Below are positions 1-5,064 of a stretch of DNA of 5,136 nt, piece by piece. Made by a program: the position numbers and the translations under genes. This DNA is from Acidobacteriota bacterium. Its GTDB lineage: Bacteria > Acidobacteriota > Terriglobia > Terriglobales > Acidobacteriaceae. The stretch spans positions 1 through 5,136 of the forward strand of contig JAKABE010000274.1 in assembly GCA_021801945.1 (NCBI GenBank), written 5' to 3'. The notes under the pieces are model-generated. The model did no database searches and was not told the DNA's origin. It worked only from the letters and a program-made list of their open reading frames with translations. How positions within the stretch are numbered: the first letter of the stretch is position 1; each line of letters begins with the position of its first letter.

Positions 1-162
1 CTGGTACCGCGAGCGGCGGGAAAGATCCTCGCCTTCATGGAAGCGGAAGGAGCGCAGGACACCAAGGAGAACGGGCACGCAGGGAAGTCGGCGCAGACTT
101 TGGCGAACATCGGCTGCAGGTCGTCCAAGCCCTGTCATTCATGGCGGGAGCCGTCACGGTAG

Positions 163-335
163 CAAGACGTCGCGATCGCCCAACTGCGGGCGGAGGGGCA
201 GCAGATCGCCGATGAGGACAAGTCTCGCCAGTCCCCCCCTGGGGCACAAGCGCATCAACATGTTCGGCCGGTGCGCATTCACACCTTGAACCCCGCCGGC
301 GCCCTTCGGCCGCCGGGTAACCCCTTCGCCGCACT
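163..335 (+). pseudogene. Decayed C-terminal fragment of a Tn3-family transposase (TnpA)
   Basis: Frame 1 from 163 reads QDVAIAQLRAEGQQIADED and, after dropping one C from the seven-C run at 233-239, continues as SPLGHKRINMFGRCAF. This resembles the end of Tn3-type transposases, where a helix with a VxxLRAxG-like pattern is followed by an SPLGxxHINxxGxY motif. The uncorrected frame further on gives GALRPPGNP, similar to the arginine/proline tail of some members. At least two lesions are visible: a TAG at 160-162 where the family usually has an aromatic residue, and the C-run frameshift, with a second shift near 285 needed to reach the tail. No catalytic residue, terminal inverted repeat or start codon lies in the window, so this is a relic. 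Sequence 1-162 stays open in frame 1 from the left edge but does not read as recognisable transposase. The family match is from memory of the motif, not an alignment. Confidence 0.55.
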
Positions 336-395
336 GATTAGCTCTTCCGCGTTCACCCGCATGATGTGGTGCTACTCGGCGAACCATCATTTCTG

Positions 396-815
396 CTAGA
401 GCCAGTCTTCGATGATGAGCGGTCCATCGATACGCTCGTAATGCCGAGTGTTATTGGTTACCAAAGTTGCTTGAATTGCAATTGCATGTGCTGCGATCAT
501 CATGTCCATCTCGCCGATGGGCTGTCCGCTTCCGACGAGCTGATGACGGATGCTCGCGTACCAAGCGGCTGGGTCGCCGGTTGACCCACGAACGACACCC
601 CACGCAAGCGTCTGAACCAGATCGAGAAAACGCCCAACTAAATTGTGGAGGCCGTGATCGGCGGGCAAGCGCTGTAGCCCATACAAGAGTTCGGCCCGCG
701 TGACCACCGATATGCATACGCTGCTTGGCGGTATACTCAACAGTCGACTCTGGACTTCGCCTCGCCCTTTGATGGCGTAACTGGCCATATCGGTGTCTAG
801 CATATACAAGGCCAT
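396..815 (-). CDS. vapC: VapC-type PIN-domain ribonuclease toxin
   Basis: Toxin of a type II toxin-antitoxin pair; VapC proteins are Mg-dependent endoribonucleases, usually cutting tRNA or rRNA, and are held inactive by VapB. The 139-residue product is full length for the family and is one PIN domain. The N-terminal strand YMLDTD carries the first acidic residue (D7). AELLYG carries E42. PIGEMDMMIAAHA carries D104, and LVTNNTRHYERI holds the fourth position, as Asn at about 121-122 (common in this subgroup). All expected catalytic positions are present, so the toxin looks active. The ATG at 815 shares its A with the vapB stop (TGATG). There is no clear Shine-Dalgarno of its own, so translation is probably coupled to vapB. 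An alternative start at Met5 would remove part of the first beta strand and is unlikely. The natural RNA target cannot be told from sequence. Confidence 0.93.
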   Translation of the reverse strand: MALYMLDTDMASYAIKGRGEVQSRLLSIPPSSVCISVVTRAELLYGLQRLPADHGLHNLVGRFLDLVQTLAWGVVRGSTGDPAAWYASIRHQLVGSGQPIGEMDMMIAAHAIAIQATLVTNNTRHYERIDGPLIIEDWL

Positions 816-1072
816 CAGTCAAAAACGCCACGCTCAGTTGGCGGCACGTTCATGGGGCGCTTCAGCATGAAGTCGTTGGGGACCATCGTGGATTGCGCGA
901 GTCGGAAAAACTCGGTCCAGGCTTCCAGTCCCGGCCGGCTCGATAGTGTCACGTTTCCCGTCCGCTCATCGCGTGTCGCGTAGACCTCTTCTCCCTCAAA
1001 ACGAAAATCCGCCGGAAGCCTTACAGCTTGACTCCTGCCATTTCTGAACAACTTGGCTACCCTGGTCTCCAT
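815..1072 (-). CDS. vapB: VapB-type antitoxin with AbrB/SpoVT fold
   Basis: 85-residue antitoxin that should bind and neutralise VapC and repress its own promoter. The N-terminal part (about 1-50), starting METRVAKLFRNGRSQAVRLP, is the swapped-hairpin AbrB DNA-binding domain; the RNGRSQAVRLP core is diagnostic of VapB. The C-terminal part (about 51-85), with WTEFF, DFM and a proline-rich tail ending in ERGVFD, matches the toxin-binding segment. The frame stays open upstream to an ATG at 1222, but 1072 is the real start: it is preceded by GGAGGTGA with 4 bases between, and the family motif begins within four residues. The longer version would also read through the promoter. vapB is first in the operon and overlaps vapC by one base. 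Confidence 0.93.
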   Translation of the reverse strand: METRVAKLFRNGRSQAVRLPADFRFEGEEVYATRDERTGNVTLSSRPGLEAWTEFFRLAQSTMVPNDFMLKRPMNVPPTERGVFD

Positions 1073-1076
1073 GGCG

Positions 1077-1084
1077 TCACCTCC
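1077..1084 (-). promoter_or_regulatory. Strong Shine-Dalgarno of vapB
   Basis: The minus strand reads GGAGGTGA, a perfect match to the anti-Shine-Dalgarno complement, ending 4 bases before the ATG at 1072 (7 bases from the GGAGG core). It fixes the vapB start and fits the expected high antitoxin-to-toxin synthesis ratio, since vapC has no comparable site. Confidence 0.85.
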
Positions 1085-1106
1085 GATATATACCATAGTA
1101 TAGATC
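1085..1106 (-). promoter_or_regulatory. Probable VapB/VapBC autoregulatory operator
   Basis: Inverted repeat GATATATAC - CATA - GTATAGATC (plus strand), 9-bp arms with 8 of 9 positions pairing around a 4-base spacer. It covers the -10 box and the predicted start of transcription, so a bound VapB or VapBC complex would block RNA polymerase. VapB antitoxins are known to bind palindromes in their own promoters. The AT-rich tract also stands out from the GC-rich surroundings. Binding itself is inferred. Confidence 0.65.
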
Positions 1107-1125
1107 GCGTAGGGCCGGTGTGCAA
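1097..1125 (-). promoter_or_regulatory. vapBC promoter, sigma70-like
   Basis: On the minus strand a -35 TTGCAC (1120-1125) is followed after exactly 17 bases by a -10 TATACT (1097-1102). Transcription would start near 1090, leaving a leader of about 18 bases with the Shine-Dalgarno inside it. Spacing and box quality make this the best promoter in the window. Confidence 0.7.
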
Positions 1126-1728
1126 GTGCGTTTCTGGTCGGGTGCAGATCGAAGCGGGCGAAGGAGCTGCGCGGGCCTTCGCCGTAAGCACCTGACCTCG
1201 GCCCTGGGCCTCCGTCTGCCAAGAGGCGGAAGGGCCCAAGAAAAGCGAGACCGGAGATGGCTCAAGCGACCGAAGCTCGCCTTGATTCACCCGGCCACCC
1301 CCTCACCTACCACAATATCCTAGACAACCGGCCCTCACACGCGTCGCGACCACGTGCAAGAACCGTCTTTCAGGCGATCCGGATTGGTGCCGACCGCCGT
1401 GCCAGTGATCCACCGGCAACTAGCTCGCGATGTGGAGAAACGTCCGGTGCGCTCATCGAGATTGGGCGAGGTGGCGGGAGAACGCCAAGACCAGCCCCTT
1501 GCGCTGGCGCGGAATGGATACGTCCTGCTTATCGCTCCGGAGGCCACGGACGAGCGCCTGGGGCGCATGGCGAAACTTGCACGAGCCAACAGCACTGCAC
1601 TTTTGGGCGGTGTCGATGGCGGTACGCATCATCGGACGATGGGAACGCGCCTGACACCCGGAGGAATGCACCGGTGCCTTCACCTTTGGCGACACCCGGT
1701 GCCTTGCAGAAGCGCGCGGCGGTAAAAG
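1126..1728. other. Gene-poor stretch between vapBC and the TDT gene
   Basis: No product is recognised in these roughly 600 bases. The most protein-like frame is on the plus strand, open from 1324 to the stop at 1723-1725, with a possible GTG start at 1354 but no Shine-Dalgarno before it. Its middle part contains NGYVLLIAPEATDERLG followed by RMAKLARANSTALLGG, which looks like a beta strand and an amphipathic helix of a real protein, but I cannot assign a family. The tail after about 1640 is low in protein character. Overlapping frames on both strands (for example minus 1453-1695) are equally open, as expected in GC-rich DNA. A gene remnant is as likely as a gene. Direct repeats near 1653-1705 are noted in the findings. 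No terminator is evident for either neighbour. Confidence 0.4.
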
Positions 1729-2829
1729 TCAGTCTGCCTTCACGTTGCGCAGATTGGCGGCGGGAGCGGGCGGAGCGAAGAGCCTGCCTGAGAAAAGCCC
1801 GGCTATTGTTCCAGTCGCGGCGATGAGCCAGAGGACAACCAGGAGACAGCTCAGGAGCCCCGCGTACCAGATGATTCCCGGTGCCTGGAGGTACGCCGCG
1901 ATATGCATCGTGCTCAGGGCATACGCGGCCAATGGGAAGGTAAAGGCCCAGAACGACAGTGAGAACGGAATGCCGCCGCGCCGCGCATGATGGATCGTCA
2001 CCATGATGGCGATGCCGAGTGCCCAGATGCCGAAGCCCCAAAGCGTCACGGCCAGGACATCGAGTATGCCCACGGAGGCCACAAGGTGCAGCGAACGGCT
2101 CGCGTCGGCCAGCCCCATCAGGCCGAGCGTGCCTACGCCAATCGGTCCGAGGCTAATCCAGAACGTTGGGGCCGCTTCGGCCGCGGGCATGGAGTGTTGA
2201 AGCAGCCTGGCGATCACGAAGGCGCCCATGAGCACGAAAAGCATAAGCCCCATGCCGTAGAACGCAAGGTTGACAAGATGGACTGTCCGGGCCCAGACGC
2301 TGTGGTGGTGGAGCAGCATGGCGGTGAGCGGATTCCCCAGAAGCGGGATGACGATTGCGGCGACCGGGGTCAGCAGCCAAGAGAAGTTGATGAAGTTCGG
2401 CGCAGGACCGTCGTGGCGCATCAGAGTGAAGCTGATGTAGATGGCAAGGGCAGTCACGCCGACGACGCCGATCAGCCATCCAGTCAGAGTCACAACATAG
2501 AGCGCCTGCGGTCCGAGCCACGCGCCTGCCGTGACGTCCGCGTCGAGCGCAACGACCATCGCGGCGACCGGCATCGTCACGTAGAAGTTGCCGAGGAGCG
2601 GGTGGTCCAGGTCGCCACGCGCCGCGTCGCCGTGTCCAAGCCAGCGCCAGACCCAAGGAACCAGCAGAACCAAGAATAGCAGGGCCGTGATGAGTGCGAA
2701 GATGAGCCCGACACCTCGCGACCACGGGAAGTTTCCACCCCAAGAATAGATGACGTCAGCGAGGCCCCCCGTGCCCATCGCGGCCGCAAACCAGGCGGGA
2801 GAAAAGTGACGAACCCAAGATGCGCGCAT
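1729..2829 (-). CDS. TDT-family (TehA/SLAC1/Mae1-type) anion channel or exporter
   Basis: Inner-membrane protein of 366 residues, a normal length for the family, with about ten hydrophobic helices and a short polar C-terminus. Hallmarks are the opening FSPAWFAAAMGTGGLA (9-24), WLLTPVAAIVIPLLG (151-165), LGPIGVGTLGLM (227-238) and GIPFSLSFWAFTFPLAAYA (286-304); these match the repeated pore-lining helices of TehA and plant SLAC1. Known members carry tellurite-linked anions (TehA), sulfite (Ssu1), malate (Mae1) or chloride/nitrate (SLAC1). The substrate cannot be read from sequence; sulfite or another small anion is a guess from the nearby DoxX and FmdE genes. The ATG at 2829 is preceded by GGAGGAG (2837-2843) with 7 bases between, fixing the start. 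No tehB methyltransferase is adjacent. The gene is divergent from the FmdE-domain gene across a shared regulatory gap with a perfect inverted repeat. I do not use tehA as symbol because orthology is unproven. Confidence 0.92.
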   Translation of the reverse strand: MRASWVRHFSPAWFAAAMGTGGLADVIYSWGGNFPWSRGVGLIFALITALLFLVLLVPWVWRWLGHGDAARGDLDHPLLGNFYVTMPVAAMVVALDADVTAGAWLGPQALYVVTLTGWLIGVVGVTALAIYISFTLMRHDGPAPNFINFSWLLTPVAAIVIPLLGNPLTAMLLHHHSVWARTVHLVNLAFYGMGLMLFVLMGAFVIARLLQHSMPAAEAAPTFWISLGPIGVGTLGLMGLADASRSLHLVASVGILDVLAVTLWGFGIWALGIAIMVTIHHARRGGIPFSLSFWAFTFPLAAYALSTMHIAAYLQAPGIIWYAGLLSCLLVVLWLIAATGTIAGLFSGRLFAPPAPAANLRNVKAD

Positions 2830-2844
2830 AAGCAGTCTCCTCCC

Positions 2845-2874
2845 GGGTCTTGACTGAGTGCCCAGTCAAGACCC
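2845..2874. promoter_or_regulatory. Perfect 12+12 inverted repeat, likely operator of the divergent pair
   Basis: Left arm GGGTCTTGACTG (2845-2856), 6-base spacer AGTGCC, right arm CAGTCAAGACCC (2863-2874), with no mismatches. It lies between the TDT start and its predicted -10, covering that gene's start of transcription, and it also contains the proposed -35 of the fmdE promoter. The TTGACTG...CAGTCAA core resembles palindromes bound by TetR-family repressors, and a TetR gene lies about 1.3 kb away. It is followed by neither a T-run nor a gene end, so a terminator is unlikely. Confidence 0.65.
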
Positions 2875-2879
2875 ATTCT
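2850..2879 (+). promoter_or_regulatory. Candidate promoter of the fmdE-like gene
   Basis: Plus-strand -35 TTGACT (2850-2855, five of six consensus bases) lies in the left arm of the palindrome, with a poor -10 CATTCT (2874-2879) 18 bases on. A regulator on the palindrome would cover the -35. The weak -10 keeps confidence low. Confidence 0.35.
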
Positions 2880-2904
2880 AGAGCCGCTCCGCGGGAGCGC
2901 GCAA
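2875..2904 (-). promoter_or_regulatory. Candidate promoter of the TDT gene
   Basis: Minus-strand -10 TAGAAT (2875-2880) with a weak -35 TTGCGC (2899-2904) 18 bases upstream. Transcription would start near 2868, inside the 12+12 palindrome. A 6+6 palindrome (CGCTCC-GCG-GGAGCG, 2885-2899) fills most of the spacer and could be a second protein site. The -35 matches only its first three consensus bases, so an activator or another arrangement is possible. Confidence 0.45.
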
Positions 2905-2940
2905 CAACCATCGCAAACGAACCCGGATCGCAGCCCGGAA

Positions 2941-2946
2941 AAGGAG
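2941..2946 (+). promoter_or_regulatory. Shine-Dalgarno that sets the fmdE-like start
   Basis: AAGGAG ends 8 bases before the GTG at 2955 and only 2 bases before the in-frame GTG at 2949. The spacing favours 2955. The upstream in-frame ATG at 2850 lies within the palindrome and has no such site. Confidence 0.7.
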
Positions 2947-2954
2947 TTGTGGGC

Positions 2955-3578
2955 GTGGAGGATCACCAGGACCAGAAGGTCGTGCCGGCTTGGCTCGTGG
3001 AGTTTCATGGGCATCTCTGCCCGTTTCTCGTCGTGGGCTGGCGCATGGGCCAGGAAGCATTGAGCCGTCTCGGCGCGGAACGCGAACGTGACCAGGGTCT
3101 CTTTCTCTTCACGGAACTCGGCGGCGAGGCGTTGCGGCCCCAGTCCTGCTACGAGGACGGACTGCAGGCGGCGACCGGATGTACCGCCGGCAAGGGAACT
3201 CTGCGCCGCTTCGATTTCGGCAAGGTGGCTGCCGTTCTGGCACAACCGGGCGGTATCGCGGTGCGTGTTGCGCTGCGGCCGGAAGTCTGCGACGAACTGG
3301 CACAGGCTGACTATGCAGCTGAACGGCGGCAGGGCAAGCCGGCGTCCGCCGTGTCGCAAGCGGCCACCCTTGACGCCGTCGCGCGCGTGGCGAGCAAGAG
3401 CGCGGACGAACTCTTTTTCTTCGAGAAGTTTTCCACCGTCCACTTCAGCCCGGTCGCGGCAAGACCAGCCAGGGCACGCTGCGCAAACTGCGGTGAGTAC
3501 GTCTTCGAGCAGGATGCCGTCACGAAGGACGGCATCCTGCTCTGCCGCCCGTGCGCCGGGCACCCCTCAGCTGTCTGA
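2955..3578 (+). CDS. FmdE-domain protein with C-terminal zinc ribbon
   Basis: Soluble protein of 207 residues. The N-terminal domain (about 10-120) is the FmdE/FwdE type, named after subunit E of archaeal formylmethanofuran dehydrogenase: EFHGHLCPFLVVGWRMG (16-32) carries the His/Cys metal-binding motif, and C65, ED(67-68), Q71 and TGCTAGKG (74-81) complete it. A helical stretch (about 125-165) leads to a zinc ribbon with C176-x2-C179 and C197-x2-C200, the order seen in stand-alone bacterial FmdE proteins. These bind zinc or another metal; their reaction is not established, and links to molybdopterin enzymes are suggestive only. No other formylmethanofuran dehydrogenase subunit is here, so methanogenic function is unlikely. 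The frame opens at an ATG at 2850, but the GTG at 2955 has the good Shine-Dalgarno and starts just ahead of the conserved domain. The gene is divergent from the TDT channel. Codons 185-196 contain a perfect 15-bp inverted repeat. Confidence 0.88.
   Translation: MEDHQDQKVVPAWLVEFHGHLCPFLVVGWRMGQEALSRLGAERERDQGLFLFTELGGEALRPQSCYEDGLQAATGCTAGKGTLRRFDFGKVAAVLAQPGGIAVRVALRPEVCDELAQADYAAERRQGKPASAVSQAATLDAVARVASKSADELFFFEKFSTVHFSPVAARPARARCANCGEYVFEQDAVTKDGILLCRPCAGHPSAV
3507..3542. repeat. Perfect 15-bp inverted repeat inside the fmdE-like gene
   Basis: Arms GAGCAGGATGCCGTC (3507-3521) and GACGGCATCCTGCTC (3528-3542) pair without mismatch around the loop ACGAAG. It encodes the EQDAVTKDGILL hairpin between the two cysteine pairs of the zinc ribbon and ends 34 bases before the stop codon's last base. 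Such an RNA stem would be very stable. There is no following T-run, so a standard terminator is not indicated; mRNA stability or a protein site is possible. Confidence 0.85.
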
Positions 3579-3602
3579 TGATCCTTGGGCGGGGGCCGAT
3601 CC

Positions 3603-3830
3603 GTGGGCCGACCAGGTCGCCTGCCCAGAGGTGAACCGCCGCTCGAGGCCACACCACTCCTACTTCGTCGACTGGCGGCTGCAATCGGCGCACCTCCAAA
3701 GGAGTGTCTCGAGGTGGGCGAAGACGTCGAAGAGGCCATGCCCGCCCTCGGCGCGGGCATGGCGGTCACTTCGTCGAGGCACCGCGATGTAGGCCGCTCT
3801 CCACCGGTCGTGTCCGTTTCGTACCCCTGA
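3603..3830 (+). pseudogene. Truncated reading frame resembling the C-terminal part of a HAD-family hydrolase
   Basis: The frame (76 codons including the stop from GTG 3603, or from TTG 3585) contains EATPLLLRRLAAAIG followed by APPKECLEVGEDVEEAMPA and LGAGMAV. This follows the end of HAD-superfamily phosphatases, where a helix leads to PxxCLxVGDxxxDxxAAxxAGM, with the VGD acids binding Mg. Here VGD is VGE, the motif III lysine expected in GKP is E (GEPP), and the DxD nucleophile domain is absent. Complete HAD enzymes have 200 or more residues, so this would be a non-functional remnant. A GGGGG tract precedes GTG 3603 by 7 bases, so translation is possible. It begins a few bases after the fmdE-like stop. 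The resemblance could be chance in GC-rich DNA. Confidence 0.35.
3735..3763. repeat. Perfect 11-bp inverted repeat
   Basis: Arms GCCATGCCCGC (3735-3745) and GCGGGCATGGC (3753-3763) around the loop CCTCGGC. It lies in the HAD-like frame, about 160 bases past the fmdE-like stop. Outside it, CGAAG and CTTCG could add a second short stem. There is no T-run after it, so intrinsic termination is doubtful, but a folded 3' end of the fmdE transcript is possible. Confidence 0.7.
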
Positions 3831-4059
3831 GCGGTTTCGCATCCGCCTGGGCACACGCGCTTCGATAAGCGTGGTGCTCTCGCAGCGCCGTTGGAACCTT
3901 TTCCTTGGCTGCGCGGCTGCAGTAGCCTTCCTGGCTGGGCGTTGAACATGTGAATCGTGGGCCTCCTGCTTCTCGCCCCGCCACTCCTGCGTTACGCAGG
4001 TACGAACTTGGGATACCGAGGCCCATCCGTGCGGGGGCCCTCGCCAGAGGGCCGTTACG
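3831..4059. other. Intergenic stretch before the TetR gene, no gene recognised
   Basis: Several minus-strand frames cross this region but none shows family motifs, a Shine-Dalgarno or a coherent domain. A small stem-loop CCTGCG-TTA-CGCAGG sits at 3986-4000. A perfect 7-bp stem GGCCCTC-GCCA-GAGGGCC at 4036-4053 lies just upstream of the tetR -35 box and could be a terminator-like structure for read-through transcripts or a regulator site; it has no T-run. Confidence 0.4.
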
Positions 4060-4088
4060 TTGCCCCTGCAGGTCTCCTTACGTACACT
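4060..4088 (+). promoter_or_regulatory. Candidate promoter of the TetR-family gene
   Basis: A -35 TTGCCC (4060-4065) and a -10 TACACT (4083-4088) are separated by exactly 17 bases, each box matching four of six consensus bases. Transcription would start near 4095, giving a leader of about 35 bases. No obvious copy of the 12+12 palindrome from 2845-2874 is found here, so direct autoregulation through the same site is not evident. Confidence 0.5.
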
Positions 4089-4129
4089 GAAAGCACTCTC
4101 GGGAAGATACCTACCAGTGGGGTGATGAC

Positions 4130-4765
4130 GTGGCCAAGCCCGGCAAACCGCTCGAGGTGGTTCCTTCAAGCCGCAAAGGGCCGCGTTCCGGAAAGGCTTC
4201 CGAACCGGTGCAGGCACGTCAGCGCATCCTCGACGCAGCCCAGGTTCTGTTCGCCCTGCGGGGATTCGATGCAACCTCGACAAAGGGCATCGCCCAAGAG
4301 GCCGGCGTGCCTCAGGGACTCGTGTTTTACTACTTCGCCAACAAAGAGAAGATTCTCGAAGACCTCGTCAGTGAGCGGAGTTTCCTGCCCGAGATGGAGC
4401 AGATCCTGCGCGCGGCGCCGGAGGTTCGGGCCAATGAGGCGCTCCACGAACTGGGGCGGCGGTTTCTGGCTGTCGTCACGCGCCGTGAGGCAATCGCCCG
4501 TATTCTAGTTCGCGAGTCGCCAAACCACCCACAAGTGGCGGAGCGGTGGCGCCAGATGCGTGAGTCGGCGATCGGAATCATCGGCAGTTACCTTGAAGGT
4601 GCCGTCGAGCGCGGACACCTGCATGCGTCGCGTCCGGAAACCATCGCGCGCATCTTCCTGTACAATCTCATTTTCGCGGCGCTGATCGACGAGACCCTAG
4701 ATGCGGAGCAGTACCTGAACAACGTGGTGGAGACGATGCTGGAAGGCATTACCGATTCGCCTTGA
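4130..4765 (+). CDS. TetR/AcrR-family transcriptional regulator
   Basis: One-component repressor of 211 residues, typical for the family. After a basic, flexible N-terminus (1-27) comes the DNA-binding domain: helix 1 with RILDAAQVLFALRGFDATS (32-50), the helix-turn-helix KGIAQEAGVPQGLVFYYFAN (52-71), then KEKILEDLV. GLVFYYF matches the conserved recognition-helix end (GxxYYHF-like). The rest (about 85-211) is the helical ligand-binding and dimer domain, with no recognisable ligand motif. The start is a GTG: GGGGTGAT (4119-4126) lies just upstream, and the protein begins MAKPGKP. The gene lies between the divergent TDT/FmdE pair and doxX, all within about 3.4 kb. Control of one or both by this regulator is plausible; the palindrome at 2845-2874 is the best candidate site. 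The inducer is unknown. Confidence 0.93.
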   Translation: MAKPGKPLEVVPSSRKGPRSGKASEPVQARQRILDAAQVLFALRGFDATSTKGIAQEAGVPQGLVFYYFANKEKILEDLVSERSFLPEMEQILRAAPEVRANEALHELGRRFLAVVTRREAIARILVRESPNHPQVAERWRQMRESAIGIIGSYLEGAVERGHLHASRPETIARIFLYNLIFAALIDETLDAEQYLNNVVETMLEGITDSP

Positions 4766-5052
4766 ACGATGCGAGCGCGTTCCCCACGCAGTCGTAGCGT
4801 TCATTGAGGCGATTCGCGGGACCCCAATGGCTCCGACCGCAGCTATGATCTGGCCAAGCTGAGGCCCGAGCCGTGCCGGAGCGTACCTGATGCGAGCCGA
4901 AAGCACCCAAGCCATTCGTGGACTACGTCCGATGGAGCGGCAGCCTCTGCTCAGGCCAGATGGCCGATGACGTTGTGAAACGGTTTGCGCGACGCTGATG
5001 TCCAGCCTCATGACCGCCGCGCACAGGGCTTTTCAGCGTAGGGACTGACCGC
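4766..5052. other. Gap between the TetR gene and doxX, no gene recognised
   Basis: A minus-strand frame is open from 5011 back into the tetR gene (to 4697) but has no motif I recognise, overlaps tetR antisense and lacks a clear Shine-Dalgarno. Plus-strand frames are broken by stops. The only structure seen is a spaced inverted repeat, ACGCTGA (4992-4998) with TCAGCGT (5033-5039), upstream of doxX. No convincing -35/-10 pair for doxX was found; the length of the gap argues that doxX has its own promoter. Confidence 0.4.
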
Positions 5053-5064
5053 AAGGAGGACGAC

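Noticed and set aside
1..162. Frame 1 open from the left edge to TAG at 160-162, with protein-like codon use, and a minus-strand frame containing FAKVCADF reminiscent of IS200/IS605 transposases.
   Set aside because: Neither continues into recognisable family motifs; the similarity is limited to a few residues and the region is cut by the window edge.
35..390. Minus-strand open frames (35-334 and 154-390) over the transposase relic.
   Set aside because: Arginine/proline-rich translations without motifs, antisense to the transposase-like frame; typical GC-rich shadows.
1073..1222. N-terminally extended VapB starting at ATG 1222.
   Set aside because: The extension would cross the promoter and Shine-Dalgarno; the family domain starts at 1072.
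1987..2679. Long plus-strand frame of 230 codons antisense to the TDT gene.
   Set aside because: Highly charged, repetitive His/Asp/Arg-rich translation without motifs; explained as antisense of a membrane-protein gene with clear family signatures.
2845..2874. The 12+12 inverted repeat as a terminator.
   Set aside because: It lies between the 5' ends of two divergent genes and is followed by no T-run on either strand.
2850..2954. Extended N-terminus of the FmdE-like protein from ATG 2850.
   Set aside because: The ATG lies inside the palindrome and has no suitable ribosome-binding site; the residues added do not belong to the conserved domain.
2577..3563. Minus-strand frame of 328 codons spanning the divergent gap and fmdE.
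   Set aside because: It runs antisense through FmdE motifs and both promoters, and has no recognisable domain.
3660..4283. Minus-strand frames of 86-207 codons between fmdE and tetR, considered as group II intron or transposase remnants.
   Set aside because: No reverse-transcriptase, intron or transposase motif could be identified; frames overlap tetR antisense.
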